DNA of 16,403 nucleotides from assembly GCA_045538895.1 (NCBI GenBank), contig JAZQEH010000003.1, positions 1 to 16,403 on the forward strand. Reading direction: 5' to 3'. Position numbers and translations under genes: made by a program. The notes under the pieces were generated by a model. That model made no database searches and was not told the origin of the DNA. It saw only the letters and a list, made by a program, of their open reading frames with translations. The number at the start of each line of letters is the position of its first letter. The first letter of the stretch is position 1. This DNA is from UMGS902 sp045538895 (GTDB taxonomy: Bacteria > Bacillota > Clostridia > Oscillospirales > CAG-272). Shown here piece by piece: positions 7,062-14,868 of the stretch.

Positions 7062-8903
7062 ATGAAACGTATTTTTGTATTTGTTTTTTCATTATTGACG
7101 GCACTCTTTTTGTGCATAGGCATTGCCGCACAGGAAGTAACCGTTCTGTTCACACATGACCTACACTCGCATCTGCTACCCTCACGCAGTGAGGACGGCG
7201 GCGAGTACGGCGGATATGCCCGTCTTATGACCGTAATAAGCGAGCAAAAGGCTAAATATCCCGATGCGATTTTAGTTGACGGCGGCGACTTTGCCATGGG
7301 CTCGCTTTTTCAAACCGCTTACCCAACATCTGCAATAGAGCTTCGTATAATGGGCAAAATGGGCTATGACGTAACCACCTTTGGCAACCACGAATTTGAC
7401 TATCTGCCAAGCGGACTTATATCAATGCTCAACGCGGCAAAAGCAAGCGGTGATGCCGTTCCCGAAATTGTAGAGGCTAATTATCTGCCTACGCCAAAAA
7501 GCACTGCCATGCTTGAAGCACTTGAAAACTACGGTGTGAAGGAGTACACCGTAATAGAGCGTGGCGGCATATATTTTGTCATTTTCGGCATATTAGGCTA
7601 TGATTCACACGACTGTGCACCAAACTCGGGTATGATTTTGCACTCCCCTGCCGAAACCGCACAAAAAGTTGTTGACGAGGCTGTAAAATTTTGTGTTGAC
7701 ACCTACGGCGAGGAGCCTGTAGTGGTTTGCCTTTCGCATAGCGGAACAAGCGGCGGCGAGGGCGAAGACTTTGAACTTGCCAAGGCGGTAAACGGCATTG
7801 ACGTTATCATTTCGGCACATACCCATACCACTTTGAACGAGCCAATCACCGTAAACAACACACACATTGTTTCAGCAGGTGAATATGGCAAAAGCCTTGG
7901 TGTACTTAACCTTTCATTTGACGGCGACATTACTGTGATTAACGAATACACGCTTGTTGATGTTGACGAAAACGTATCAGAAAACGAAGAAATTGCCGCA
8001 CTTGTAGAGGGCTACAAAAAAGAGGTTGAAGCCAACTACCTTTCAAACTACGGTGTTTCGTTTGACGAGGTGCTTTTGAACAATCCATACAAATTTGACA
8101 CGGTTGACGAGGTTTATGCAACGCAGCATGAATCCACGCTCGGCAATGTTTTCTCCGATGCGTACAAGTGGGCTGTAGAAAAAGCAACGGGCGAGGTTGT
8201 TGACGTTGCCCTTACTGCCGCAGGTGTTATCAGAGAAACGCTCCCGAAAGGAAGCGTTACAGTTTCGGACGTATTCAATGCGGCGTCACTCGGCGTAGGT
8301 ACCGAAGGCGAGCTTGTTGCCATTTACATCACCGGCAAAGATTTGAAGAACGCACTTGAAGTTGATGCATCCGTTCAGCCGCTTATGAAGAGTGCGCAGC
8401 TCTTTTTCTCGGGTGTTGAATATTCGTTTAATACCAACAGAATGATATTCAACAAGGTGGACTATGCAATGCTCCGCCGTTCTGACGGTACTATTGAAGA
8501 AATCGACGATGAAAAACTTTACCGTGTTGTAACGGGCATGTACTGCGGACAAATGCTCGGTGCGGTTGAAAGCACGTCGCTTGGACTTATCTCGATAACT
8601 CCGAGAGATGCAGACGGAAATCCCGTAGAGGTAAAAGACCTTGCAAACTATGTTGTGACCGACAGCGATGGTATAAAGCTCAAGGAATGGTATGCAATCT
8701 CCTCCTATCTTAAAAACATGGACGGAGAAATGAGTGAGAACTACTCCGAAGCTGACGGCAGAAAGGTTGTTTATTCAAGCCTGAATCCTGTAGACCTTTT
8801 AAAAAATGCAAATATTTTCACATACGTTCTGCTTGCAATAATTGCGGTAATTGTACTTGTAGTAGTGCTTATTGTAAGAAAAATTGTTCGCAAGAAAAAG
8901 TAG
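7062..8903 (+). CDS. Membrane-anchored 5'-nucleotidase/2',3'-cyclic phosphodiesterase-type metallophosphatase
   Basis: This 613-residue exported protein of the UshA/5'-nucleotidase family removes phosphate from nucleotides, sugar nucleotides or related esters outside the cell. A signal peptide covers about residues 1-23. The N-terminal metallophosphoesterase has the full motif set: DLHSH (33-37), DGGD (73-76), GNHEF (108-112), LSHSG (224-228) and SAHTHT (251-256). The 5'-nucleotidase C-terminal domain runs from about 355 to 545 with its conserved AAGVIRETLPKG and FFSGVEYSF strings. A single helix (about 586-605) with a basic tail RKIVRKKK anchors the C-terminus; there is no LPxTG sortase signal. 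The start is the ATG at 7062, six bases after TTGGAG; an in-frame TTG at 7050 would overlap that ribosome binding site. Divergent from the dockerin phosphoesterase gene and convergent with ispG. Confidence 0.9.
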   Translation: MKRIFVFVFSLLTALFLCIGIAAQEVTVLFTHDLHSHLLPSRSEDGGEYGGYARLMTVISEQKAKYPDAILVDGGDFAMGSLFQTAYPTSAIELRIMGKMGYDVTTFGNHEFDYLPSGLISMLNAAKASGDAVPEIVEANYLPTPKSTAMLEALENYGVKEYTVIERGGIYFVIFGILGYDSHDCAPNSGMILHSPAETAQKVVDEAVKFCVDTYGEEPVVVCLSHSGTSGGEGEDFELAKAVNGIDVIISAHTHTTLNEPITVNNTHIVSAGEYGKSLGVLNLSFDGDITVINEYTLVDVDENVSENEEIAALVEGYKKEVEANYLSNYGVSFDEVLLNNPYKFDTVDEVYATQHESTLGNVFSDAYKWAVEKATGEVVDVALTAAGVIRETLPKGSVTVSDVFNAASLGVGTEGELVAIYITGKDLKNALEVDASVQPLMKSAQLFFSGVEYSFNTNRMIFNKVDYAMLRRSDGTIEEIDDEKLYRVVTGMYCGQMLGAVESTSLGLISITPRDADGNPVEVKDLANYVVTDSDGIKLKEWYAISSYLKNMDGEMSENYSEADGRKVVYSSLNPVDLLKNANIFTYVLLAIIAVIVLVVVLIVRKIVRKKK

Positions 8904-8921
8904 AATTAAGGTTTATGGTAG

Positions 8922-9055
8922 TAATAAAGGCTCCCTCAGACGAGGGAGCTGTCAGCGGAACGCTGACTGAGGGAGGGAAAAAAGTAACAATTAGAAATGT
9001 TCCCTCCTTCCGTCGCCTTACGGCGCCACCTTCCTCGTCTGAGGAAGGCTTATTA
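8922..9055. repeat. Palindromic repeat element 1 (two head-to-head half-units)
   Basis: The outer ends TAATAA (8922-8927) and TTATTA (9050-9055) are inverted, and the two halves are imperfect inverted copies around an A-rich centre near 8980-9000. The left half folds into GCTCCCTC-AGAC-GAGGGAGC (8930-8949) and GTCAGCG-GAA-CGCTGAC (8951-8967). The right half folds into CGCC-TTAC-GGCG (9014-9025) and CCTTCCTC-GTCT-GAGGAAGG (9029-9048). There is no coding capacity. It resembles non-autonomous palindromic elements common in Clostridia and shares its half-unit with the element at the right edge. Confidence 0.75.
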
Positions 9056-9077
9056 ACATAAACAATAGTTTATTCGA

Positions 9078-9112
9078 CAAAAACCGTCAAGGGAATCCCT
9101 TGACGGTTTTTG
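9078..9112. terminator. Bidirectional intrinsic terminator between convergent genes
   Basis: A 16-bp perfect stem (9078-9093 with 9097-9112) closes a three-base AAT loop, with A5 and T5 runs at the stem ends that serve as U-tracts on both strands. It sits two bases from the ispG stop and downstream of the convergent 5'-nucleotidase gene. Confidence 0.85.
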
Positions 9113-9113
9113 A

Positions 9114-10196
9114 TTACATTTTTTTAATTTCTTCTATAAGACGAGCAATGATATCGCCCTCGGCGATTTTTTCAATCACTTCGCCTTTTCTAATAAGCAC
9201 GGCTTCACCAATTCCGCCGGCAATACCGATGTCAGCCTCACGCGCTTCACCTGGGCCGTTAACTACGCACCCCATGAGTGCTACCTTGATATTCTTATCA
9301 AGAAGCCCCTCTTTTTTAGCCGCCGCTTCAAACTCTTTTACAAGCGAAATAAGGTCGATTTTTGTTCTGCCGCAGGTGGGACATGAAACTATATCCATTC
9401 TGCGGCGGTTGCTCATGCCGAGTGCCGCAAGAATCTGGTGTGCAGCCTCAACCTCGTCAAGCGGATTTGCGGTGAGCGAAACACGGATAGTATCGCCTAT
9501 GCCCCGAAGCAGAGTGCCTCCGATACCTATCGCTCCCTTTACAAGTCCGATACTGCCGCCGCCTGCCTCGGTCACTCCTATATGTAGCGGATAATTGCAT
9601 CGGTCTGCCAAAAGCTCGTTTGCACATGACATCGCCGCAACGTCGGAGGATTTGACAGACAAAACTATATTGTCAAAATCAAATTTTTCAAGCAAGGACG
9701 CATGATACATTGCACTCTCCGCAAGTGCCTCCGCCGTAGGTGAGCCGTATTTTGCGAGAATATTCTTTTCAAGCGAGCCGCCGTTAACACCGATACGTAT
9801 GGGAATGTTTTTCACGGTGCACGCTTCAACAACACGTTTTACACGGCTTTCGTCACCGATATTGCCGGGGTTAATACGTATCTTATCTACACCCACACTC
9901 GCACATTCAAGTGCTATGCGGTAGTCAAAATGAATGTCAGCAACAAGCGGCACGTTTATGCCCATTTCCTTAAGATATGCAAACGTACGCACACTTTCAA
10001 CAGTTGGTGCGGTTATGCGGACAATGTCGCAACCGGCATCCTCAAGTGCCTTGACCTGCTCATAGGTTGCCGCAAAGTCAAGCGTATCTGTGTTGGTCAT
10101 TGATTGAACGGCAATAGGGTTCTTGCCACCTATTGCAACCCTGCCGATTTTCACTTCTTTTGCACCGCGTCTTAAATAATTATATGCAGTAAGCAT
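9114..10196 (-). CDS. ispG: IspG (GcpE), flavodoxin-dependent 4-hydroxy-3-methylbut-2-enyl diphosphate synthase
   Basis: IspG converts 2-C-methyl-D-erythritol 2,4-cyclodiphosphate to HMBPP in the MEP isoprenoid pathway using a 4Fe-4S cluster. The 360-residue protein opens with the family string around VQSMTNTDT (30-38). It has the TIM-barrel strands VPLVADIHFD (82-91) and KIRINPGNIG (105-114), and the cluster ligands C272 and C275 in SCPTCGRT, C310 in MGCVVNGPGE and E317. Length is normal for the compact bacterial form. AAGGAG lies six bases before the ATG. It follows the lipoprotein gene by 16 bases on the same strand and is probably co-transcribed with it, and it ends at a strong terminator. 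Elsewhere in Clostridia it usually follows rseP directly, so the intervening lipoprotein is the oddity here. Confidence 0.95.
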   Translation of the reverse strand: MLTAYNYLRRGAKEVKIGRVAIGGKNPIAVQSMTNTDTLDFAATYEQVKALEDAGCDIVRITAPTVESVRTFAYLKEMGINVPLVADIHFDYRIALECASVGVDKIRINPGNIGDESRVKRVVEACTVKNIPIRIGVNGGSLEKNILAKYGSPTAEALAESAMYHASLLEKFDFDNIVLSVKSSDVAAMSCANELLADRCNYPLHIGVTEAGGGSIGLVKGAIGIGGTLLRGIGDTIRVSLTANPLDEVEAAHQILAALGMSNRRRMDIVSCPTCGRTKIDLISLVKEFEAAAKKEGLLDKNIKVALMGCVVNGPGEAREADIGIAGGIGEAVLIRKGEVIEKIAEGDIIARLIEEIKKM

Positions 10197-10212
10197 TGTT
10201 TCTCCTTGTGAT

Positions 10213-10836
10213 TTAATCTATATGTGCCTTTAAAATTTGTTCCATTACACTTCTGATTTTACCAACAGCATCATCTTTAAGTACATTTTGACTTGTTGCA
10301 AGATGGCATGTAAATTTGCTTGTACCAAAAATATATGTAGTTTTTCCGTCAAGCACCTCAGGCTCTTCGGGGTTCCATGTTGGAATACTTTCAAAATCAT
10401 TCTCCATTAATACATTTTTAAAAGTATTCAATTCTTCCTCATTCATTTCAAAACACACATTCTTATCAATAAAATATGTTTTACCTTCCTCTACTCCGTG
10501 GCGGTACACCATTTCAGCAGTACCCTCCTTGTATAAATAAACATCGTGATTATATATACCGCCTTTTGCGAATCCATCCTCTTCAACGATATCAAACATC
10601 GCATACTGCATTGTACGATAAACGTATTCTACAGGCTTGTCCGTTGTTTCAAATACATCATCGCAAAAAGCGTCAAGTCCGAGTTTATTACAATGGTAAT
10701 AATATGAAGCTAACTGCCTGTCAAACATTTCTTGAAACTGTTGCACAATTGTTTCTTCTTTTGTAATAGTTTCATCATTTTGACATGAACACAAAATAAA
10801 AAGTAAAAGAAAAATACATACAAGTATGCGTTTCAT
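10213..10836 (-). CDS. Putative lipoprotein of unknown function
   Basis: This 207-residue protein has a lipoprotein signal peptide: MKR, a hydrophobic core, then the lipobox L15-C16-S17 with C18 as the likely lipidated cysteine. The mature part is acidic, rich in Tyr, Phe and Glu, and has no motif I recognise. It would sit on the outer face of the membrane. The start is the ATG at 10836, preceded by AAAGGAG at six bases and by a TATAAT box; a longer reading frame reaching 10986 would be translated out of the adjacent repeat and has no such support. It lies between rseP and ispG with a 16-base gap to ispG, interrupting the usual order. The body is A/T-rich relative to its neighbours, consistent with a recent or lineage-specific gene. 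Confidence 0.7.
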   Translation of the reverse strand: MKRILVCIFLLLFILCSCQNDETITKEETIVQQFQEMFDRQLASYYYHCNKLGLDAFCDDVFETTDKPVEYVYRTMQYAMFDIVEEDGFAKGGIYNHDVYLYKEGTAEMVYRHGVEEGKTYFIDKNVCFEMNEEELNTFKNVLMENDFESIPTWNPEEPEVLDGKTTYIFGTSKFTCHLATSQNVLKDDAVGKIRSVMEQILKAHID

Positions 10837-10852
10837 TTTTAACTCCTTTGTT

Positions 10853-10858
10853 ATTATA
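10853..10858 (-). promoter_or_regulatory. Probable -10 box for the lipoprotein-ispG unit
   Basis: A perfect TATAAT on the minus strand lies 16 bases upstream of the lipoprotein start codon, with the ribosome binding site (10843-10849) just downstream. No convincing -35 is visible at 16-18 bases, so this is tentative. The -10 sits so close to the ATG that the leader would be only about ten bases. Confidence 0.35.
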
Positions 10859-10959
10859 TACCGCTGCGAGCAATTATTACTAGCAATACTAATTTTCTGA
10901 ACGAAGTGAAAAATCTGCAAAACGCAAGTTATGTGATAACAGTATATGCACAAATACTC

Positions 10960-11036
10960 GTAGGGCGGGGGTTTATCTCCCGCCACAAAGCGTGATTAGA
11001 TGTTGTACAGGAGGCAGGAGCAAGCCCCTGCCCTAC
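10960..11036. repeat. Palindromic repeat element 2 (GTAGGGC...GCCCTAC type)
   Basis: GTAGGGC (10960-10966) and GCCCTAC (11030-11036) are perfect inverted ends. Each side also folds by itself: GGCGGG with CCCGCC on the left, and GGCAGG with CCTGCC on the right. There is no coding capacity. It occupies part of the 246-base gap between rseP and the lipoprotein gene. The strings resemble palindromes I associate with Clostridia genomes, but this could not be searched. Confidence 0.65.
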
Positions 11037-11082
11037 AATTTGCGGTTTTTCCTTTACATCAACTAAACATTTATTTACAGTA

Positions 11083-12105
11083 TTACCTGAACAATCCGAC
11101 AACGTCCTTGAACGTTACAAACACCATAAGCGAGAGGAGAAGTACAATTCCGATAAAATGCACCATGCTCTCAAACTTTGGGCTTGCTTTGCGGCGGAAC
11201 ACCATCTCAAAAAGAATAAACACAAGTCTGCCGCCGTCAAGGGCTGGAAGCGGAAGAAGATTGAACACACCGAGGTTCATTGTGAGTGCGGCAAGCATAT
11301 AAAACAGGCTGTATGCACCGTTTGAAGCCGCAGTACCTATCGCCTCTGTTACGCCTACAGGGCCGCTGACAGCCTCCATGCCGACTTTACCTGTAATCAA
11401 GTCTATGAGCGATTCCCATATCATTTTGACCGTAGAAACTCCCATATACCACGTGTGTATCAGCACGTTACCAACAGTTTTTTCGGCAGGCATAACCAAA
11501 AAATCACGTATGCCGAAAACAATACCGCTTTCCTCCTGTGTCAAAAACTGCACACCGTGAAGCTCTACACGGTTACCGTCACGTATAACGACCATATCAA
11601 GAGGTTTGTATCCGTCATGAAGTATCTCATACTGCATATCGTCATAGGTATGCACTGCCGAGCCGTTTATCTCAACAATTTCGTCCCCGACCTTGAGCCA
11701 TTCGTCAGAAACGGCATTGGGGGTAAACTCGCCGACGATGTTCGATGCAAGCGTTGACGAAAGCACAAGACCAAGACTTATTACAAAGCCGAGAAAAAGA
11801 TTCATCACAGCACCTGCGGCTACAATTATAAACTTTTGCCACGGCTTTTTCTGCGAAAAAGAATCTTCACCGTCCTCTTCTTCGTCCTCGCCCTTCATCG
11901 AAACGTAACCGCCGATGGGAAAAAGGCGGAAATTATATTTGGTTTCATCCTTACCGGTAAAGCCGAAAATACGGGGGCCCATGCCGAGTGAAAACTCATA
12001 AATCTTAACTCCGCACGCACGTGCAGTTAGAAAATGCCCTGCCTCGTGTATGGCTATCATCAAGCCAAACGCAATAACGGCTATAACAATCAATAAAACA
12101 GTCAA
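11083..12105 (-). CDS. rseP: RseP-type site-2 intramembrane zinc metalloprotease
   Basis: This 340-residue M50B protease cuts substrates within the membrane, such as anti-sigma factors and signal-peptide remnants. The zinc site HEAGH is at residues 20-24 in the first membrane helix, and the third ligand is in NLLPLPALDGGRL (282-294; D290). A PDZ domain lies at about 120-195. Helices near 1-22, 91-115, 262-290 and 315-333 give the usual four-helix layout. The start is a TTG at 12105: AAAGGA lies seven bases before it, overlapping the dxr stop, and the next codons encode the expected first helix. It is the last gene of the pyrH-to-rseP run. A Glu/Asp-rich loop (72-81, GEDEEEDGED) between the first domain and the PDZ region looks lineage-specific. 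Confidence 0.93.
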   Translation of the reverse strand: MTVLLIVIAVIAFGLMIAIHEAGHFLTARACGVKIYEFSLGMGPRIFGFTGKDETKYNFRLFPIGGYVSMKGEDEEEDGEDSFSQKKPWQKFIIVAAGAVMNLFLGFVISLGLVLSSTLASNIVGEFTPNAVSDEWLKVGDEIVEINGSAVHTYDDMQYEILHDGYKPLDMVVIRDGNRVELHGVQFLTQEESGIVFGIRDFLVMPAEKTVGNVLIHTWYMGVSTVKMIWESLIDLITGKVGMEAVSGPVGVTEAIGTAASNGAYSLFYMLAALTMNLGVFNLLPLPALDGGRLVFILFEMVFRRKASPKFESMVHFIGIVLLLSLMVFVTFKDVVGLFR

Positions 12106-12117
12106 ATTCTATTCCTT

Positions 12118-13260
12118 TCAATACTTAGAAGTGATTATTCTGCGTACCTCATTATCGGCAGCAAAAACATCTTCTACCGTGAAAATTTGCTTATTTGAGA
12201 AATCGGTCATCGCCTTTTCAACAACCTCTGCGATTTGATAAAACTTGATTTTATCATCAAGGAAAAGTGCAACCGCCGCTTCATTTGCCGAACTTAAAAC
12301 CGCAGGCAAAAGTCCGCCCTGCTCGATTGCATAAAACGCAAGGTCAAGAAGACGGAAGGTTTTTCTATCCGCCTCTTTAAACGTGAGCGTACCAACCTTG
12401 AATATATCAAGCGGCTCTATTACCGCCGCAGTACGGTCGGGATAGGTAATGGCAAACTGCACGCACTCACGCATATCGGGGCAGCTCATCTGTGCAATAA
12501 CAGCATTATCAATATATTCCACCGCAGAGTGAATTATACTCTCACGGTGAACAATAACCTGAATCTGCGAAGGAGCAACGTCAAAAAGTCGAACAGCCTC
12601 GATAACCTCAAGTCCCTTATTCATAAGAGTTGCACTGTCAATAGTAATCTTTGCACCCATTGACCACGTGGGATGCTTCAGCGCATCGGCACGTGTAACT
12701 CTTTGGAGCATTTCGGGCGTATAGCCGAAAAACGGGCCACCGGATGCAGTGAGCCAGAGTCTTTTAACCTCGTTTTTCTTACCTGCATGCAGGCATTGAA
12801 AAATTGCACTATGCTCACTGTCAACGGGGATAAGCTCGGCACCGCCGTTTTTCACCTCCGCTTTTACGATATCGCCAGCCGCAACAAGCGACTCCTTATT
12901 GGCGATAGCAATACGCATACCACGCTTTGCCGCCTTAAGAGTGGGAGCAAGACCTGCAAGTCCTAAAATAGAGTTTACTGCAGTTTTGGCATCGGTATTG
13001 TCTATACATTCGAAAATACCGTCGATGCCGCTAAGCACCTCTGTGTCTGTATCCTTGACACGCACTGCAAGGTCATTTGCCGCATCACTGTCTGCCATTG
13101 CACAAAAGCGAGGTCTGAACTCTCTTATCTGCTCTTCTACAAGCTTTACATTTTTGCCGCCTGTAATGGCATCAACCTTTATACCGTGTGCTCTTGCAAC
13201 GTCAAGCGCCTGTGTACCCACAGAACCGCTTGAGCCGAGCACTATAATTGATTTTTCCAT
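12118..13260 (-). CDS. dxr: 1-deoxy-D-xylulose 5-phosphate reductoisomerase (DXR/IspC)
   Basis: DXR uses NADPH and a divalent metal to turn DXP into MEP, the committed step of isoprenoid synthesis. The 380-residue protein has the N-terminal nucleotide motif GSSGSVG (9-15), the NKESLVAAG string (121-129), and metal ligands D147 and E149 in VDSEHSAIFQ, with E218 and E221 in MNKGLEVIEA. HPTWSMG (196-202) is also conserved. The start is taken as the ATG at 13260, which matches the usual M-x-x-x-IxVLGSxGSxG opening and has GGA seven bases upstream, supplied by the end of cdsA. A TTG at 13272 is an alternative but would overlap cdsA. The gap to cdsA is four bases, so the genes are coupled. Confidence 0.94.
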   Translation of the reverse strand: MEKSIIVLGSSGSVGTQALDVARAHGIKVDAITGGKNVKLVEEQIREFRPRFCAMADSDAANDLAVRVKDTDTEVLSGIDGIFECIDNTDAKTAVNSILGLAGLAPTLKAAKRGMRIAIANKESLVAAGDIVKAEVKNGGAELIPVDSEHSAIFQCLHAGKKNEVKRLWLTASGGPFFGYTPEMLQRVTRADALKHPTWSMGAKITIDSATLMNKGLEVIEAVRLFDVAPSQIQVIVHRESIIHSAVEYIDNAVIAQMSCPDMRECVQFAITYPDRTAAVIEPLDIFKVGTLTFKEADRKTFRLLDLAFYAIEQGGLLPAVLSSANEAAVALFLDDKIKFYQIAEVVEKAMTDFSNKQIFTVEDVFAADNEVRRIITSKY

Positions 13261-13264
13261 AATT

Positions 13265-14101
13265 TTATCCAAATACCGTTAATAAATTCGGGGTTGCGAG
13301 CATAACGTAAAGAATCGGTGCAACCGCAATTACGCTATCAAATCGGTCAAGCACACCGCCGTGGCCGGGGAAAAGATTGCCGTAATCCTTAACTCCACGC
13401 TCACGCTTGATATATGAAGCTATAAGGTCGCCAATCTGCGACACTACAGAAAGTGCGATACCGCATACGAAAAGCAAAGCTATATCTACCTTTTCGCCAG
13501 TATACAAATGCGAGCAAAGGAAGCCCGCACCCACAAATGCCGCCGCCGAAATAAGCGTGCCGCCGATGGCACCCTCGACAGTCTTTTTGGGGCTTACCGC
13601 AGGTATAAGCTTATGCTTGCCGAAAAGCATGCCCGAAAAATATGCAAATATATCCGTAGCAAACGCAACAACAAACACTAAAATAAGCAAAAATACGCCG
13701 TAACTGAACTGCCGTGTTGCTACAAGGCATGAAAATCCGCAAATGATATACATTGTTGAAAGAAATGCCTTTGCCGCATCCGCAAACTGTATTTTACCCT
13801 GTGAAAACATTGCACATGCAAGCACAAAGAGTGCATACACGTAAACAACCGCAAAAAGTACAAGCCACGGTGTTTCAAAAACATCAAGCGTGCGTATTGT
13901 AGCAGGAATTATAAGTGCCATTATGTATGACGGTACCGAAAGAATATAGTTCTTTTCAAGACCGAGGCAACGCATCATCTCAAATACGCCAATGCCGCAA
14001 AGCAATGCTACTGCCACTTCAAGTGCAAACGTATTCGAGAACATCACAACGGGAACTGCAACCAGAAACATACATGCACCCGTAAGAATTCGTGTTAACA
14101 T
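13265..14101 (-). CDS. cdsA: Phosphatidate cytidylyltransferase (CDP-diglyceride synthase)
   Basis: CdsA makes CDP-diacylglycerol from phosphatidic acid and CTP in the membrane, feeding phospholipid synthesis. The 278-residue protein is mostly membrane helices and contains the full family signature at residues 229-255: S-Y-I-K-R near 229-233, then KDYGNLFPGHGG (238-249) and DRFDS (252-256). The loop SPKKTVEGAIGG (170-181) is also conserved. The start ATG follows the uppS stop with no gap (TAAATG), and GGAGG lies seven bases upstream inside uppS, so translation is coupled. The length is typical. Confidence 0.94.
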   Translation of the reverse strand: MLTRILTGACMFLVAVPVVMFSNTFALEVAVALLCGIGVFEMMRCLGLEKNYILSVPSYIMALIIPATIRTLDVFETPWLVLFAVVYVYALFVLACAMFSQGKIQFADAAKAFLSTMYIICGFSCLVATRQFSYGVFLLILVFVVAFATDIFAYFSGMLFGKHKLIPAVSPKKTVEGAIGGTLISAAAFVGAGFLCSHLYTGEKVDIALLFVCGIALSVVSQIGDLIASYIKRERGVKDYGNLFPGHGGVLDRFDSVIAVAPILYVMLATPNLLTVFG

Positions 14102-14815
14102 TTAAAGTCCTCCATAGCGGCGTTTTCTTGTATAAAACTCGTTTATGATTTTATCTATCTCATGTTCATTAAGGTCGGGCCATAGTGTATCCGTAAAATA
14201 AAACTCCGCATATGCCGCCTGCCAGAGCAGGAAGTTTGAAAGGCGAAGGTCACCGCCTGTGCGAACTATGAGGTCGGGGTCAGCACAATGTGCGGTGTAA
14301 AGAGCACCCGAAACATCGTCCTCGCTTACAGTGGTTTTGCCCTCTTTTATAAGCACCTCACACGCATGTGCGATTTCTGCACGGGCACCGTAGTTGAGTG
14401 CAATATTGAGTATAAGCTCTTTATCTTTGGAAACGTATTCTGCGTTTGCAATCTTATCCTGAACATTTTGCGGAAAGATGCTCATATCTCCGAGAAAATG
14501 AAGCTGAATATTATTTTCGTCAACCGATGCAACTGCATCGTCGATATAATCCGAAAGAAGTTTCATAATTGCATCAACTTCATTTTTCGGACGCTTCCAG
14601 TTCTCGGTGGAAAACGCATAAACAGTGATTATTTTAACGCCCTTGTCGCCGCAATAGCGAATAACTTTTTTGAAATTCTTGGCACCGCTGATGTGTCCCA
14701 TTTCACGTGGCATAGAGCGTTTTTTTGCCCAACGGCCGTTGCCGTCCATGATAAACGCAATATGCTTTAAACGCTCGTCAACTGTGGCAACGGTTACTTT
14801 TTTCTTAAAAAACAT
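14102..14815 (-). CDS. uppS: Undecaprenyl diphosphate synthase (cis-prenyltransferase)
   Basis: UppS adds eight isopentenyl units to farnesyl diphosphate to make the C55 carrier lipid for cell-wall synthesis. The 237-residue protein has the catalytic HIAFIMDGNGRWA string (18-30; D24), the YAFSTENWKRP block (66-76), and the C-terminal signature from DLIVRTGGDLRLSNF (181-195) to YFTDTLWPDL (206-215). The start is the ATG at 14815, which has GAGG five bases upstream and gives the normal length. The 15-codon upstream extension to a TTG at 14860 would be translated from a hairpin region. It sits 53 bases after frr and runs directly into cdsA. Confidence 0.95.
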   Translation of the reverse strand: MFFKKKVTVATVDERLKHIAFIMDGNGRWAKKRSMPREMGHISGAKNFKKVIRYCGDKGVKIITVYAFSTENWKRPKNEVDAIMKLLSDYIDDAVASVDENNIQLHFLGDMSIFPQNVQDKIANAEYVSKDKELILNIALNYGARAEIAHACEVLIKEGKTTVSEDDVSGALYTAHCADPDLIVRTGGDLRLSNFLLWQAAYAEFYFTDTLWPDLNEHEIDKIINEFYTRKRRYGGL

Positions 14816-14837
14816 AGTTACCTCAAATACAAAATTA

Positions 14838-14858
14838 GAGCCGAGGGGTACCCGGCTC
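14838..14858 (-). promoter_or_regulatory. Hairpin between frr and uppS, possible attenuator
   Basis: GAGCCG (14838-14843) and CGGCTC (14853-14858) pair around a nine-base loop that contains GGTACC. It begins ten bases after the frr stop on the minus strand and is followed by TAATTTTG. The U-run is short, so it may be a weak terminator, a processing site or a 3'-end stabiliser that lowers expression of uppS and downstream genes relative to pyrH-frr. This is inference. Confidence 0.4.
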
Positions 14859-14868
14859 AAGTTTGTTG

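Noticed and set aside
9100..9594. Long plus-strand open frame opposite ispG
   Set aside because: It lies wholly inside the clear ispG coding sequence, is Ser/Pro-rich low-complexity, and has no ribosome binding site; it is a shadow frame.
10837..10986. N-terminal extension of the lipoprotein frame
   Set aside because: It would be translated from intergenic and repeat DNA, places the lipoprotein signal 50 residues inside the protein, and the ATG at 10836 has a strong AAAGGAG.
14816..14860. TTG-started extension of uppS
   Set aside because: It runs through the frr-uppS hairpin and lacks a ribosome binding site; the ATG at 14815 gives the usual UppS length.
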